DNA of 64,000 nt from Cyanophora paradoxa (taxonomy: Eukaryota > Glaucocystophyceae > Cyanophorales > Cyanophoraceae): the NCBI GenBank assembly GCA_004431415.1, contig QPMI01000395.1, forward strand, positions 372,001 to 436,000. The letters are read 5' to 3'. Each line of letters starts with the position of its first letter. Positions within the stretch are counted from its first letter, which is position 1. Positions 18,838-28,601 of this stretch are shown in pieces. The notes beneath the pieces were generated by a model. The model had not been told where the DNA came from. It worked only from the letters and a program-made list of their open reading frames with translations, and did not search any database. The translations under genes and the position numbers were made by a program.

Positions 18838-19905
18838 GGCTAAGCTGCGGCGTCGGCCGCATCCTGGCGTCGTCCCCTCGCATCCTGGCGGCGGCGCCGC
18901 GCGGCCTCCTGCGGCGGGGCGCGCGGCGGGCGGGCGGGGGGCGCGGGCGGGGCTGCACGGGCGGGCTCGGCGTGGGCTGGAGGCGTCGGCGGCGTCGCGG
19001 CGTCGTCCCCTCGCGTCCGGGGCGCCCGGCGGCGGCGCCGCGCGGGCTCCTGCGGCGGCGGACGCGGCGGGCGGGCGGGGAGCGCGGGCGGGGCTGCACG
19101 GGCGGGCTCGGCGTGGGCTGGAGGCGTCGGCGGCGTCGCGGCGTCGTCCCCTCGCGTCCGGGGCGCCCGGCGGCGGCGCCGCGCGGGCTCCTGCGGCGGC
19201 GGACGCGGCGGGCGGGCGGGGGCGCGGGCGGGGCTGCACGGGCGGGCTCGGCGTGGGCTGGAGGCGTCGGCGGCGTCGCGGCGTCGTCCCCTCGCGTCCG
19301 ATGAGCTCGGGGGCGGCCCGGCGCGGGCTCCTGCGGCGGCGGACGCGGCAGGCGGGCGGGGAGCGCGGGCGGGGCGGGCTCGGCGTCCGCTGGCGGTGTC
19401 GGCGGCGTCCTGGCGTCGTCTCCTCGCATCCGAGGCGCTCGAGGGCGGCCCGGCGCAGGCTCCTGCGGCGGGGCGCGCGGCGGGCGGGCGGGGGCGCGGG
19501 CGGGGCCGCACGGGCGGGCTCGGCGTGGGCTGGAGGCGTCGGCGGCGTCGCGGCGTCGTCCCCTCGCGTCCGGGGCGCCCGGCGGCGGCGCCGCGCGGCC
19601 TCCTGCGGCGGCGGACGCGGCAGGCGGGCGGGGAGCGCGGGCGGGGCTGCACGGGCGGGCTCGGCGTCCGCTGGCGGTGTCGGCGGCGTCGCGGCGTCGT
19701 CCCCTCGCGTCCGATGAGCTCGGGGGCGGCCCGGCGCGGGCTCCTGCGGCGGGGCGCGCTGCGGGCGGGCGGGGAGCGCGGGCGGGGCTGCACGGGCGGG
19801 TTTGGCGTCCGCTGGCGGTGTCGGCGGCGTCGCTGTGTCTTCCCCTCGCGTCCGAGGCGCTCGGAGGCGGCCCAGCGCGGGCTCCTGCGGTTCTGGACAG
19901 CGGCA
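18838..19905. repeat. GC-rich minisatellite, about 141-bp unit, 7-8 copies
   Basis: The marker GGCTGCACGG (one copy GGCCGCACGG, one copy deleted) recurs at 18951, 19092, 19232, 19503, 19645 and 19786, giving spacings of 140-142 bases. Because 141 is 47 codons, long open frames appear on both strands (up to 443 codons), but unit lengths vary by one or two bases, so no frame is kept throughout. It is therefore treated as non-coding tandem DNA. 19906-20278 beyond it shows nothing coding. Confidence 0.85.
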
Positions 19906-20278
19906 CGCCGCGCCAGCGAGTGCGGACATGTTCTGCGACGGCAAACGATGCTCTTAGTTGTGCAGAACGCTGCTCTGGCTGACGGCGTCGCACCACGCTC
20001 GCCCCCGCGAAGCGCCCCGCGCTCTCCCGAGCACACTGCGGCCGCGGTCAGAGGAGGCGCCGCCAGCGGACCGCAAACGCATGTTGGGCATCGTATAGGC
20101 GCAGAAGCATGCATGTGGCACCTTCGGAAGCGATACAGCGGCACCGGGAGCGACGGATCGCCCGCAGTCACCGAAGCCGCGCAGGTCGGCCGTTCGCAAG
20201 GCGCGGAGCGTCCGCGGTGCTGGCTGTAGCTAGCTACGTGCCGGCTGGAACATATAGGACGTGCTGCCAGCGGCCAGA

Positions 20279-21206
20279 CTAGGCCAGGCTCGCCGCGCGG
20301 GGCGTGCGACCGCGCGGAAGGCAGGGTGTCGGGTTGGTCGGCGGCGCGGGCGCCGGGGAGCTAGCCAGCGCGCCCAGCTACCCGCCTAGTGCTTCCGATA
20401 CGTGCCCTGCGCTCTCCTGGCGCGGCGCTGCTACGTATACAGTCCGGGCCAGCTGCTTAACAGTTCCTGTACGCCCCCCGAGTAGCTCGGTTTCGCCGCA
20501 GGATAATGGATTTCCGAGTCGGCCATTTTGGGGTATACAAGGGCCTCACACGGTCGATACACGTGCTGCGGTGCAAGCTTGATGCAGTGAAAAGTAGTCC
20601 AGGCGGCACGGGTACGTATATACCGTGCGGCGTACGCGGCGCACTGCGAGGAAGTGGAAATCTAGAGGAGATCGAGCAAGACAGCTAGGGAGAAGTGGTT
20701 CCGTGCGGCGTACGCGGCGCAGTGCGAGGAAGTGGAAATCTAGAGGAGATCGAGCAAGACAGCTAGGGAGAAGTGGTTCCGTGCGGAGTACGCGGCGCAG
20801 TGCGAGGAAGTGGAAATCTATAGCTAGATGAGATCGAGCAAGACAGCTAGGGAGAACTCCAACGAGTCCATGCAGAACCGCGCAACGAGCTAGCCGAAAT
20901 CTAGAGGAGACAGCTAGCTATAGGGAGAACTGGTTCCATGCAGAATCGCGCAAGGAATTCAAAGACCGGAATGAGAGAGAAGTTGCCAAGTTGGTTTCCA
21001 GGCGTCAAGTCGAGGAAAACTGGTCTTCGCCCTCGAAAACCTCTTTTTGCATGGACGGCCGCAGCGACAAACACGTGTCGCTGCAACCGAATTTCCACTC
21101 ATTTTTTTCCCGCGTTGCAAACTGGACCTCGAAAACGGCCTCATAGAAGAATTTTGGCTGAAGCAAGGGAACGGGTAGCAAGGGGGCCCCTTCCCCCCTT
21201 GCAACA
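20279..21206 (-). mobile_element. Helitron-like or MITE-like element (copy A)
   Basis: The minus-strand 5' end (21206) begins TGTTGCAAGGGGG and carries a near-palindrome of GCAAGGGGG and CCCCCCTTGC. The same start and following sequence (CTTCAGCCAAAA, GAGGCCGTTTTCGAGGTCCA) open copy B at 22530 on the + strand. The candidate 3' end on the minus strand has the palindrome CCGCGCGG twice as a stem, ten bases, then CTAG and T (20279-20282). There is no coding potential. The two ends are assigned to one element by inference only. Confidence 0.4.
20623..20857. repeat. 78-bp tandem repeat, three units
   Basis: Units begin at 20623, 20701 and 20779 with CCGTGCGG and contain GAAGTGGAAATCTAGAGGAG and AGACAGCTAGGGAGAA. 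Shorter degenerate pieces (AAATCTAGAGGAGACAGCTA) continue to about 20940, and reverse-complement relatives occur in copy B (22800-22935), so the repeat belongs to that element family. Confidence 0.9.
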
Positions 21207-21324
21207 AGCTCATGAATTATGATCAGCTTTTCTGATGAATTTTTAGTATCATGAATCATGATCGACTCGGCGACTTCGGATCTTTTGAATTCTTTGCCAA
21301 GCGGGCTTTGCCATGTTGAAGTAG

Positions 21325-21642
21325 CACTGTATACGTAGCAGTGCCAGATTGCCAGTTCTAGTGCCTGCCAGCCCCGAACCATATGGTACGAATTTAAATG
21401 ATTTGTATAGACCGGATGATTTTTATAATGAATTGGAGGATATATTTGCGGAATATGATTTAACATTGTTGAAACCCGAAGAGTTGAATGGTACCTCCAC
21501 CCCCAACTTATAAAAATGGTATCGTGAAATGCTCAAACGTGGTTTCACCAACAATTTCTATACCACATACGAACTTTATAATGCTCTATTTGCGAATGTC
21601 GATATCACACAAATTCCTCTGGATGATAACGAGCACTTATGA
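21325..21642 (+). pseudogene. AT-rich broken reading frame of unknown origin
   Basis: In the midst of GC-r DNA, 21385-21642 is one open frame of about 86 codons interrupted only by TAA at 21511-21513. It has strongly AT-ending codons (TTA, AAT, GAT, TTT) and a protein-like, acidic/aromatic composition (LYRPDDFYNELEDIFAEYD before the stop; KRGFTNNFYTTYELYNAL after it). AT-rich DNA continues to about 21835. No family is recognised. Composition differs from every other gene here, which suggests an organellar, viral or bacterial source; that is inference. Confidence 0.45.
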
Positions 21643-21845
21643 ACAACTTGTGAGTCCCTCTTTTCTACGTAAACGCTATGCCAAAAATTTCTCCTAATAT
21701 AGACTTTTGTGAACAGGTCCATATACCATAAACTACTCTACGTCTGGTGTGAGCATGTCGCAATTTCCAAGCTGCACCATAAAATTGTGCCTGTTCAAAT
21801 GCATTCTTAAATGGTTTACGTTTACATGACAAGAACCTAAGAAAA

Positions 21846-22529
21846 GTGTCTCCAGGCGTCGATGGCCTCCCTGCTGAATTTTACGTTCGCTTTTTTGATG
21901 AGATTGGCCCCGACTTCTGTGCTTATCTCAGTGCTATGTATGAGTCCGGTCAGGCTTCTGAGTCTTTGCGGCACGTCCTTATTACTCCTATAACGAAGCC
22001 GTCAACGGACCCTACTTTGATTGCGAATCGCCGCCCAATCTCTCTATCTAATGTTGAGGAGCGTGCAGTTGAACGCGCCCTTTCCAACCGTTTAACACCA
22101 CTCATGCCTGGCCTTGTATCCCGCTTTCAATCTGGCTTTATTCATCGTCGCTCCGCAGTGCACCAGGTCATGCTCGTTTATCTATTAATGCATTACGAGG
22201 GCGGTAATCCTGAGCTTGAACAACTTTGCTTCGGATTTCTCGATTTTTCAAAAGCTTATGACCGCGTTAACTGGAGCTTCCTGTTTTGGTCGCTCGAACA
22301 GTTCGGCTTCGGACCTCAGTTTATCAAGTGGGTTCGCTTACTTTACTCTGATCTGCAGGGTTCTGTTCACATTAACGGCTGGACCTCGGCCCCTTTCCCC
22401 ATTCGATGCGGAGTGCGTCAGGGTGGCCCCCTGTCTCCCTATTTGTATAATTTATGCACGCACCTTTTAGCCCTTCTGATTAATGCTGACGTGCGTATAC
22501 GTGGTGTCCGCCTTTCTCCTAACTCCCTA
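21846..22529 (+). pseudogene. LINE reverse transcriptase, N-terminal half
   Basis: Contains RT blocks in order: SPGVDGLPAEFY, NRRPISLSNVEERAVERALS, FQSGFIHRRSAVHQ, the first catalytic Asp in FLDFSKAYDRVNW, and the GVRQGGPLSPYLYNL motif B. The frame then runs into the insertion after RGVRLSPNSL, so the second catalytic pair lies on the other side of it. The start is not a native start: the element is truncated here. Confidence 0.9.
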
Positions 22530-23492
22530 TGTTGCAAGGGGGGAAAAGAAGACCGAAGGTCTTCCCCCCCTTGCTTCCCGTTCCCTCGCTTCAGCCAAAA
22601 CTTTTTCTATGAGGCCGTTTTCGAGGTCCAGTTTGCAACACCGGAAAAAAATGACGGGTTATTCGCGTTCGGATTGGCTCGGTGGACCGGTCAGCTCTCG
22701 ACTTTCGAGCGTCGAATTAGAGGGGGAAAAGTGGTTTTCGAGGGGAAAACTAACTTCTCTCTAACTCCGGTCTTCGAATTCCTTGCGCGGTTCTGCATGG
22801 AACCAGTTCTCCCTAGCTGTCTCCTCTAGATTTCGGCTTCCTCGCAGTGCGTCGCGTACGCCTTGCTCTTCGTTGCGCAATTCTGCATGGAACCACTTCT
22901 CTCTACCTGTCAACGTCTCCTCTAGATTTCCGCCTAGAAACTGCTTGCGTTGCTGCCTGCGCCGCTGCAGCTGATCGCAGCCGAGCACGCCCGGCCGGCC
23001 AGATCTAGACCGTACTCTCTTGCTGCGCTTATATCGAGCTTATATTGCAGAACCGCGTGTGCCGGCCGAGCACGCCGGCCGGGCCGGGCGCTCGGCGCTC
23101 TTGTTGCGATCGGCACCCGGACAGCAGACTAGCTATAGTTCGTGTCCTGCGTGCACGCCGCGTGCAGCCCTGTGTTGCGCCGCCGGGCCGCGTGCACGTG
23201 CGTGCGCCCCCGCCGCCTGCTACCCGGCCTGGGCACTGCCTCCGGACGCGCCGCTGCACGCCGCTTTCCGGTCGTTACGGATCCAGCTTCTGGTAGCTAT
23301 CGTCGCTCCGAGCCTTGCCGGGCCAGATGCCGCTCTGTGTCTATCTTTAATTTACTAATTCAACCTGCCGCGCGCGCTGGGCCGGGGTCGATCTACATCT
23401 GCCCCGTGCATGTTCGTGCCACTACTACTCTTTCATTAGATCCCGATTCCCCCCTTGCACCCCCGGCGCGCCAAACGCGGCCGGGCCCCTAG
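22530..23492 (+). mobile_element. Nested insertion in LINE RT (copy B), Helitron-like ends
   Basis: 963 bp placed between RT motif B and the FADD motif. The 5' end starts TGTTGCAAGGGGGG and contains a long near-palindrome (22533-22575; core GAAGACCGAAGGTCTTC) as in copy A. The 3' end has a GC-rich hairpin and CTAG at 23489-23492, as in copy C at 16356. LINE reading resumes within one base (KVLQFADDT from 23494). It carries no gene. No clear target-site duplication was found, which fits Helitrons but is not decisive. Confidence 0.6.
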
Positions 23493-23493
23493 T

Positions 23494-25488
23494 AAGGTAC
23501 TCCAGTTTGCGGACGATACTGTTCCTTTAATCTCTTCTTTTGCCGAGCTACCCTTTTGGAAAGAGTGCTTTGACAAATATTGCCGGCTGTCTGGCGCCCT
23601 TATTAATCTCGACAAATCTAACCTTCTTCCGCTCCGCGATATTCCTGCGGACGCGTGGCCTAGCGTCGAGGACTGTCCCTGGCGGCGTCTCCAGGTGACG
23701 GATCTCCCTCCCGCTGAGAAAATCCGCAAGTACCTGGGCTTTCCACTTGAGCCCGATCTGGCTCGCTTCTGGCGTAAGAAATATGCTGCTCTTGATATCC
23801 GTGTGCAGCAAGCAAAAACCTATCACATGCCGATGCGCTCCGGCGTGCTTCTTGCATGGGCAGTCTTTATTGGATCCCTTCATTATGCTCTGTATTTGCT
23901 TGACCCCCCTGATGCCCAGTATTCTGCGTGGCAAGACAAGCTTCGGTCTTTCGCCGGCGTGAGCGGGCAACTTTCGAAGTATATTTCTCCTCTGCCGTGG
24001 CGTCAAGGTGGTCTTAACTGCCCTGATATTCGTGCTTTTTCTCTGTCGCTAAAAATGAAGTGGGTGGCCTTGTTGGCTGACCCGTCCTGCTCGGCTCCTT
24101 GGAAGGAGTACCTCTTGAGCAAACTGGACGCTCAGCTGGCGCCCTTTTCCTACGGCCCCGCCCTTATCTCGCTTCGTCTCCCACTTGACGGTCTTGACTT
24201 GCCTTCTATTTGGAAGCAGGCTTTCTCGGAGTGGTCTCAGCGCCAGGGCGTGTGTCAGCCTCATACCTCGCTCGAAGTTTTATCCCAACCTCTTTTCTTT
24301 AATCCCCTGTTCGATGCTCCGGGTGCCAAGGTCGACTGGAGTCGTTGTGCACGGTCTGGTTTGCTGCGGGTCTGCGATATCTGGGATTGTACCACCCGGG
24401 GATTCCGGGCTCCAGCAGCTGCCTCGTCCGCCCTCCATTCCTTTTTCCCTCGTCTGTGCTCCGCGCTTCCGGCAGCATGGCGCCAGGTCCTCGAGGTCCC
24501 TGCCTCGCCACCTCAGCATCTCTGGTGGTCTGGACCGGACGCCTCGGTTGCTCTCCTTCGGGGCCCGAGCGGTACTTTTGTCGCCTTCCCCGTTCGCGAT
24601 AACCAGATAATTCCACGGGTGCTGGATTACGTGCCGCGTGTTTCTTGCTGCCCTGCGGCTTCCCACCCTGTGGGCCTATCCTATAATTCAATTCTGTCTC
24701 GTTTGCTTCCGCTGCACGTTTGCTTTAGCGCTGTCTTTCTCTCTCTACGTCGCGGAACCCTGCCCGGTCTTTTCATTCTAGGAGCAGGCCCCTCTGCCTT
24801 CCTTTCTCTTGATAATCTTGCGTTCACATTTGCTCGTATGCTCCCTCTCCGCCTCTCATCTGTTCGTCGCTTCTACTGCCTTGAGGTCCAGCGGCTTCGC
24901 GATGTGTCTAGCCACGCTCAGATGCCCGATGCTAAATGGGGGTTTCCCGGCGCCTTGTCTCCGTCCCGTCTTCCTAATCTTGTCGTCCTTCAGTGTTTCC
25001 CTATGCTTTGGATCGATGCTCTTTACCGTTTGCATTTCAAATTGTATCGTTTGCAATTGGGCGAGCAACAGTCGCCCCGCCGTCGTTTCTGTCGGGGTTG
25101 TAATGACGGATCTGCTCGCTCTCACGCGCACGTTTTCTCTGAGTGCCCGCTTTCTCGTTCGTTCTGGGATTTCATTCGTGAGCGCCTGAATCTCTGGGCT
25201 TCTACTCTTCCACCGGATGAGCGTGAAGAGGTCGCAGTGCCTGACCTCTCTCTCTTCCACATCCTCTCGGTTCCGGATTTATCTGGGCCCATTTTGCGCA
25301 GTAAAGTTAACCCCGCCTTCTGCCTTCGCTGGCGAAAGTTAACCCACTTGGAGCGATCCTTGCTGGCGTATTTTCCATCCAACAGGTTGCTCGCGCTCGG
25401 TGCGATCTTGAGGAGGCTGACATTGATGCACCTTCTTACAACCGCGCCGCGCTTGTTGCCGCCTGGGACAGAAATATGTCGTACCTAG
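23494..25488 (+). pseudogene. LINE reverse transcriptase, C-terminal half with Cys/His motif
   Basis: Begins with the catalytic FADDT motif and the thumb (INLDKSNLLP; KIRKYLGFPL), followed by about 500 residues of connecting sequence typical of LINE ORF2. Near residue 560 a motif CRGC...SHAHVFSECP matches the zinc-binding region found after RT in many LINEs (C-x2-C...H...C). Near 25370 the frame changes: sequence in the next frame (SYNRAALVAAWDRN, then an acidic stretch) is the better continuation. Confidence 0.85.
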
Positions 25489-27661
25489 AGTTCACCATCC
25501 CGCAGGCTTCGGCCTTGTTGGAGGAGCGGCGCGCTCGCTTGGCTGCTGCTGACGCTGATGATCAGGCTGCCGGCGCCTCGGACGATGACGCACATGATTC
25601 AGAGTCAGAAGAAGGAGCGCCGGAGCTGATTCTGACTCGCCCGGCGCTCCTTCTTCGGGCGGTGCTGACAACCTCGTCTCTTCGCGTGACATCGATTCTG
25701 TCCTCCGGAATCCTGCGGAGTTTGCCGTTCGTGGGAATGTCCCGTTGGGGATCCCTGGTGGTCGCCCGCCTCCTGCGCCGTCCCCTCCTGCTCTGGCCCC
25801 TGTAGTGACCCTTGGGCCCGTTCCTATTCCTGCTCTCGCTGCCCCTCTCGACGCTCCTTTTCCCCCATTCCCTGCGGTCCCGATCCCTGTGCTCCTTGGC
25901 CCGCTGGCCCCGCCTCTACCTCCTCCCTCCTTACAACTTGCTGTCACGGGGCCTCTTCACTTGCCTGTTCCCCGGCAGGTCCCTGGTCATCTTGCAGCTC
26001 CGTACCCCTTCTTACCTCTTCCCCTTGCTCCTCCACTTCCGCCCCCGCGCGGCCCTCTTTCTGACGTCCTCCTGGTCCAGCCCCCTCTTCAGCCCATCCT
26101 TCTGGCCCCCGCTTCTGCAACTGTGACGCCGGGCGGCACTATCTTTTTGCATGCCCCTCCCGCCACTACGTCCCCAGTCTCTTTGCGTCTGCATCCACTT
26201 TCCCGGGTCCGCTTGCAGGCCCCCTCGCCTCCAGAGCTCGCCATCACTTCGGCCTCCCTCGCCTCCGCTCTCGATTCTCCATACCCTTTGAATAGCCGCC
26301 TTCTCTCTCCTCCTCCGCCCTCCCTCCCCCCCTCGAGCTCCGGGTCCACGGCCTCTGCCCCGCTTCCGAGTGTTGGCGAGACTGTCCTCTTTTCGGTCTC
26401 CCCGTCATTCCGGCTCCCTGCTCCCCCTTCGGCCCCTCGGGTCCCATCTGCGGGTCCTATCCCGCTTCCTGGCACTCGTGAGATTCGCCGCCGGCGCCCT
26501 CGTCGGGCCTTTGCGCCCTCGAGCTTGTCTCTCTTTGCGCCGCCCATGACTCCCATGTCATCTGATCCGGCGCCACCCGACCTTTCTCCTGCTTCGCTGC
26601 CCTCTCTTCGGCGCCGGCAGCGATCCCCGTCACCTGCTCGCGGCCCTTCCCCTGCCTCCGACCCTTCCTCGGCTCCCTCCTCGCCTCTTCCGTCTCGTCG
26701 GCCTCCCCCGCGTTCCCGTCGGCGGATCTCTCGCTCGACCCTGGACTCTCCGCCTGCCACTATCTGCGGGGTACCTCCGCCGCCGTGTTCGGCGCCGGCT
26801 GTCAGTACTTTGCTCGGTAGCTCCCCCGTCGTGGCTCCTCGGGGGCCTCTTCGTCGTCGTCGTTCGCTGGGTTCCGGCTCCGGGTCAGATTTCTCGCCGG
26901 GCTTACCTTCTCCTGGCTCTGCTCCTGGGCCCTCAGCTCCGGGACCGGCTTCCCCGATCTCCTCCCGGACTCGTGGTCGTACCCGTCGCCGGCTTGCCGA
27001 GCCTGCGTCTCCTTCTACTTCCCTCCGGCGGTTTGCCGGGCTGGACCCTCCGGCCTTTGTTCTTGATACCGGACTGCCGCCTTTGCCTTCGTCTTCTGCT
27101 TCGCTGGTCGTATCCCGCCGGCGCCGGCGTACTTCGTCTTCTAGTTTAGTTCGGTCTGGTTCGGATTCTGATCGTAGTGTTGATGCTAGAGTTAGTTTCA
27201 CTACTAGCTATAGTCCTCGTGCTCGACCTGTTGTTCGCCGTCGTTTGCAGTTCGACTGCCCGCCTCGACCCCGGCCGGCTTTAGTGATTCCTTTGACTGT
27301 CCTTTTGCCTGCTCTTGATCCTCCTGCTCCGCCTCCTGTGTCCTCCTCGACCTCGTGCCGTAGCTCTGCCCTTTCGCATCGTCCTGCTTCGCCTCCGCCT
27401 CCATGTCGTCTTGTTGTTCCTCTTACTTGTCTGCTTCCTGTTATTTATCTTTCTCAATTTTGTCCTCCGCTTCTTAGTGATGTAATTCCTTCCGATCTTG
27501 ATGGTCTCTCTAGCTCTGGCTCTTCTTCGTGTCAGTCATCCTCTGTCCCTAGATCTGCTCGCTTTATCGTCTCTTCTCGATCTGTCTCGAGCTCTGTGTC
27601 TTTTCTTTATTATTGTCGATTTTGGCTCTTTGTCTTATCTTTCTTCGTGCTCTTGTCTTAG
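25371..27661 (+). pseudogene. Acidic then Pro/Ser/Arg-rich C-terminal extension of the LINE protein
   Basis: From about 25371 the protein-like frame gives SYNRAALVAAWDRNMSYLEF and an acidic segment (SDDDAHDSESEEGA). A further frame change near 25630, at an inverted repeat (GGAGCGCCGG...CCGGCGCTCC), leads to SPGAPSSGGADNLVSSRDI and then some 640 codons dominated by Pro, Ser, Leu and Arg up to the TAG at 27661. Such a tail is not part of standard LINE ORF2. It may be an RNA-binding extension or fused ORF, or partly untranslated sequence kept open by composition; the region immediately after the acidic segment is the most convincing. Confidence 0.5.
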
Positions 27662-27750
27662 TTCTTTTGCTTTTTTGTCTTTATGCCCCCTGGGCAGCCC
27701 CCGCAGTGCTGGTGTCTAGAGACTGTGGCCGGTAATTCACCAAAAAAAAA

Positions 27751-28601
27751 GCCGGCCAACTTTGGCAATGTTAATGACCTGTGCATGCGCATGCGCATGC
27801 CACATTTAGTTTGATCAGCCCCCGCTGGAGCTCGAGCTCGAGTGTGGTTTGAGTTTGATATATTTCACCTTTGAAATTCGAATCGAATATATTAATTCTC
27901 GACTCGGCGACGTTGACACCCTCTCAAGCAAGTCAACATTCCGCTGTTTCGCGCTTCAAGCTGTTTTCGGGGCCGTGGATGCATACTAACGCATTCTCAT
28001 CGACTCGCTGCCAGGAAAGTGCTAACCAGGACATGTGGGGAAGACGCGGGACGGTGCTTATATAAATGCTCCATGGCCATGGCCATGGCCAGCAATATTA
28101 ATGACCTGTCCACATTTGACTTGATTTGCCCCCACTCGGCATATCTTATTTCGCCTTCGAATATCGAATTCTCCATTCGGCGACGTTGGCACCCTCTTGA
28201 AGTCAGCTCGCGCGCGCACGACATTATCCGTAATATATTTCTCAAAATCGGACACGTGTACCACGCTAGCACTATCGCAAGCACAGGCGAAATTGATCAT
28301 GAATCGAATTGAAACAAAGACGTCGACCCATAGGAGCATTCGCTAAGCATAACGATCAGCACGCCAAGCAAAAGTAGAAATAGGTGAAAAGTACTTTGAT
28401 ATCGATTACACAAAGTGCACGCGCACCCAGGTGCGAACTAGTATATTATAATTATGTGTTTTGTGATAGTCTGCTATATCTTTGATTTGTGATTACTTTG
28501 TTATCCTTAATATCACTACCTACGTATACTGGGGGCTCGCCCCACTGTAGTCTCTCTCAAAAAAAGCTGCGAAAAAGTCTAAAAAATAGGAAAAAGGAAC
28601 G
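27751..28601. repeat. Non-coding, with a diverged direct repeat
   Basis: Two related blocks, 27761-27960 and 28087-28225, share AATGTTAATGACCTGT / AATATTAATGACCTGT, CCACATTT, GCCCCC, CGGCGACGTTGACACCCTCT / CGGCGACGTTGGCACCCTCT and AAG ends, separated by about 325 bases. Short palindromic runs (GCATGCGCATGCGCATGC at 27785; CATGGCCATGGCCATGGCC at 28072) start near each. No gene is seen. Confidence 0.65.

Larger units (their letters stand above)
21835..27750 (+). mobile_element. LINE copy 2, 5'-truncated, with nested insertion
   Basis: Homology to the - strand LINE begins abruptly near 21835 at the RKxSPGxDGL motif of RT, as in 5' truncation. The coding body is split by an insertion (22530-23492) and then continues through the catalytic FADDT motif, a Cys/His motif and a Pro-rich region to 27661. 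The 3' end reads GTGGCCGGTAATTCACC followed by nine A (about 27728-27750). The same end occurs at 39322-39345 (reverse strand) and, altered, at 47690-47716. Confidence 0.85.

Noticed and set aside
18840-20171. 443-codon open frame on the minus strand, Arg/Pro/Ala-rich
   Set aside because: It lies over the 141-bp minisatellite; unit length varies by one or two bases so the repeat peptide changes frame from unit to unit, and equally long frames are open on the other strand.
20506-20831. Arg/Lys-rich repeat protein over the 78-bp repeat
   Set aside because: 78 is a multiple of three, so any frame repeats; there is no conserved peptide beyond the DNA repeat, and the element has no other coding capacity.
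26089-27201. 370-codon minus-strand Glu/Arg/Gly-rich frame
   Set aside because: It is the reverse of the Pro/Ser-rich LINE tail; low complexity, no features, and LINE context favours the plus strand.
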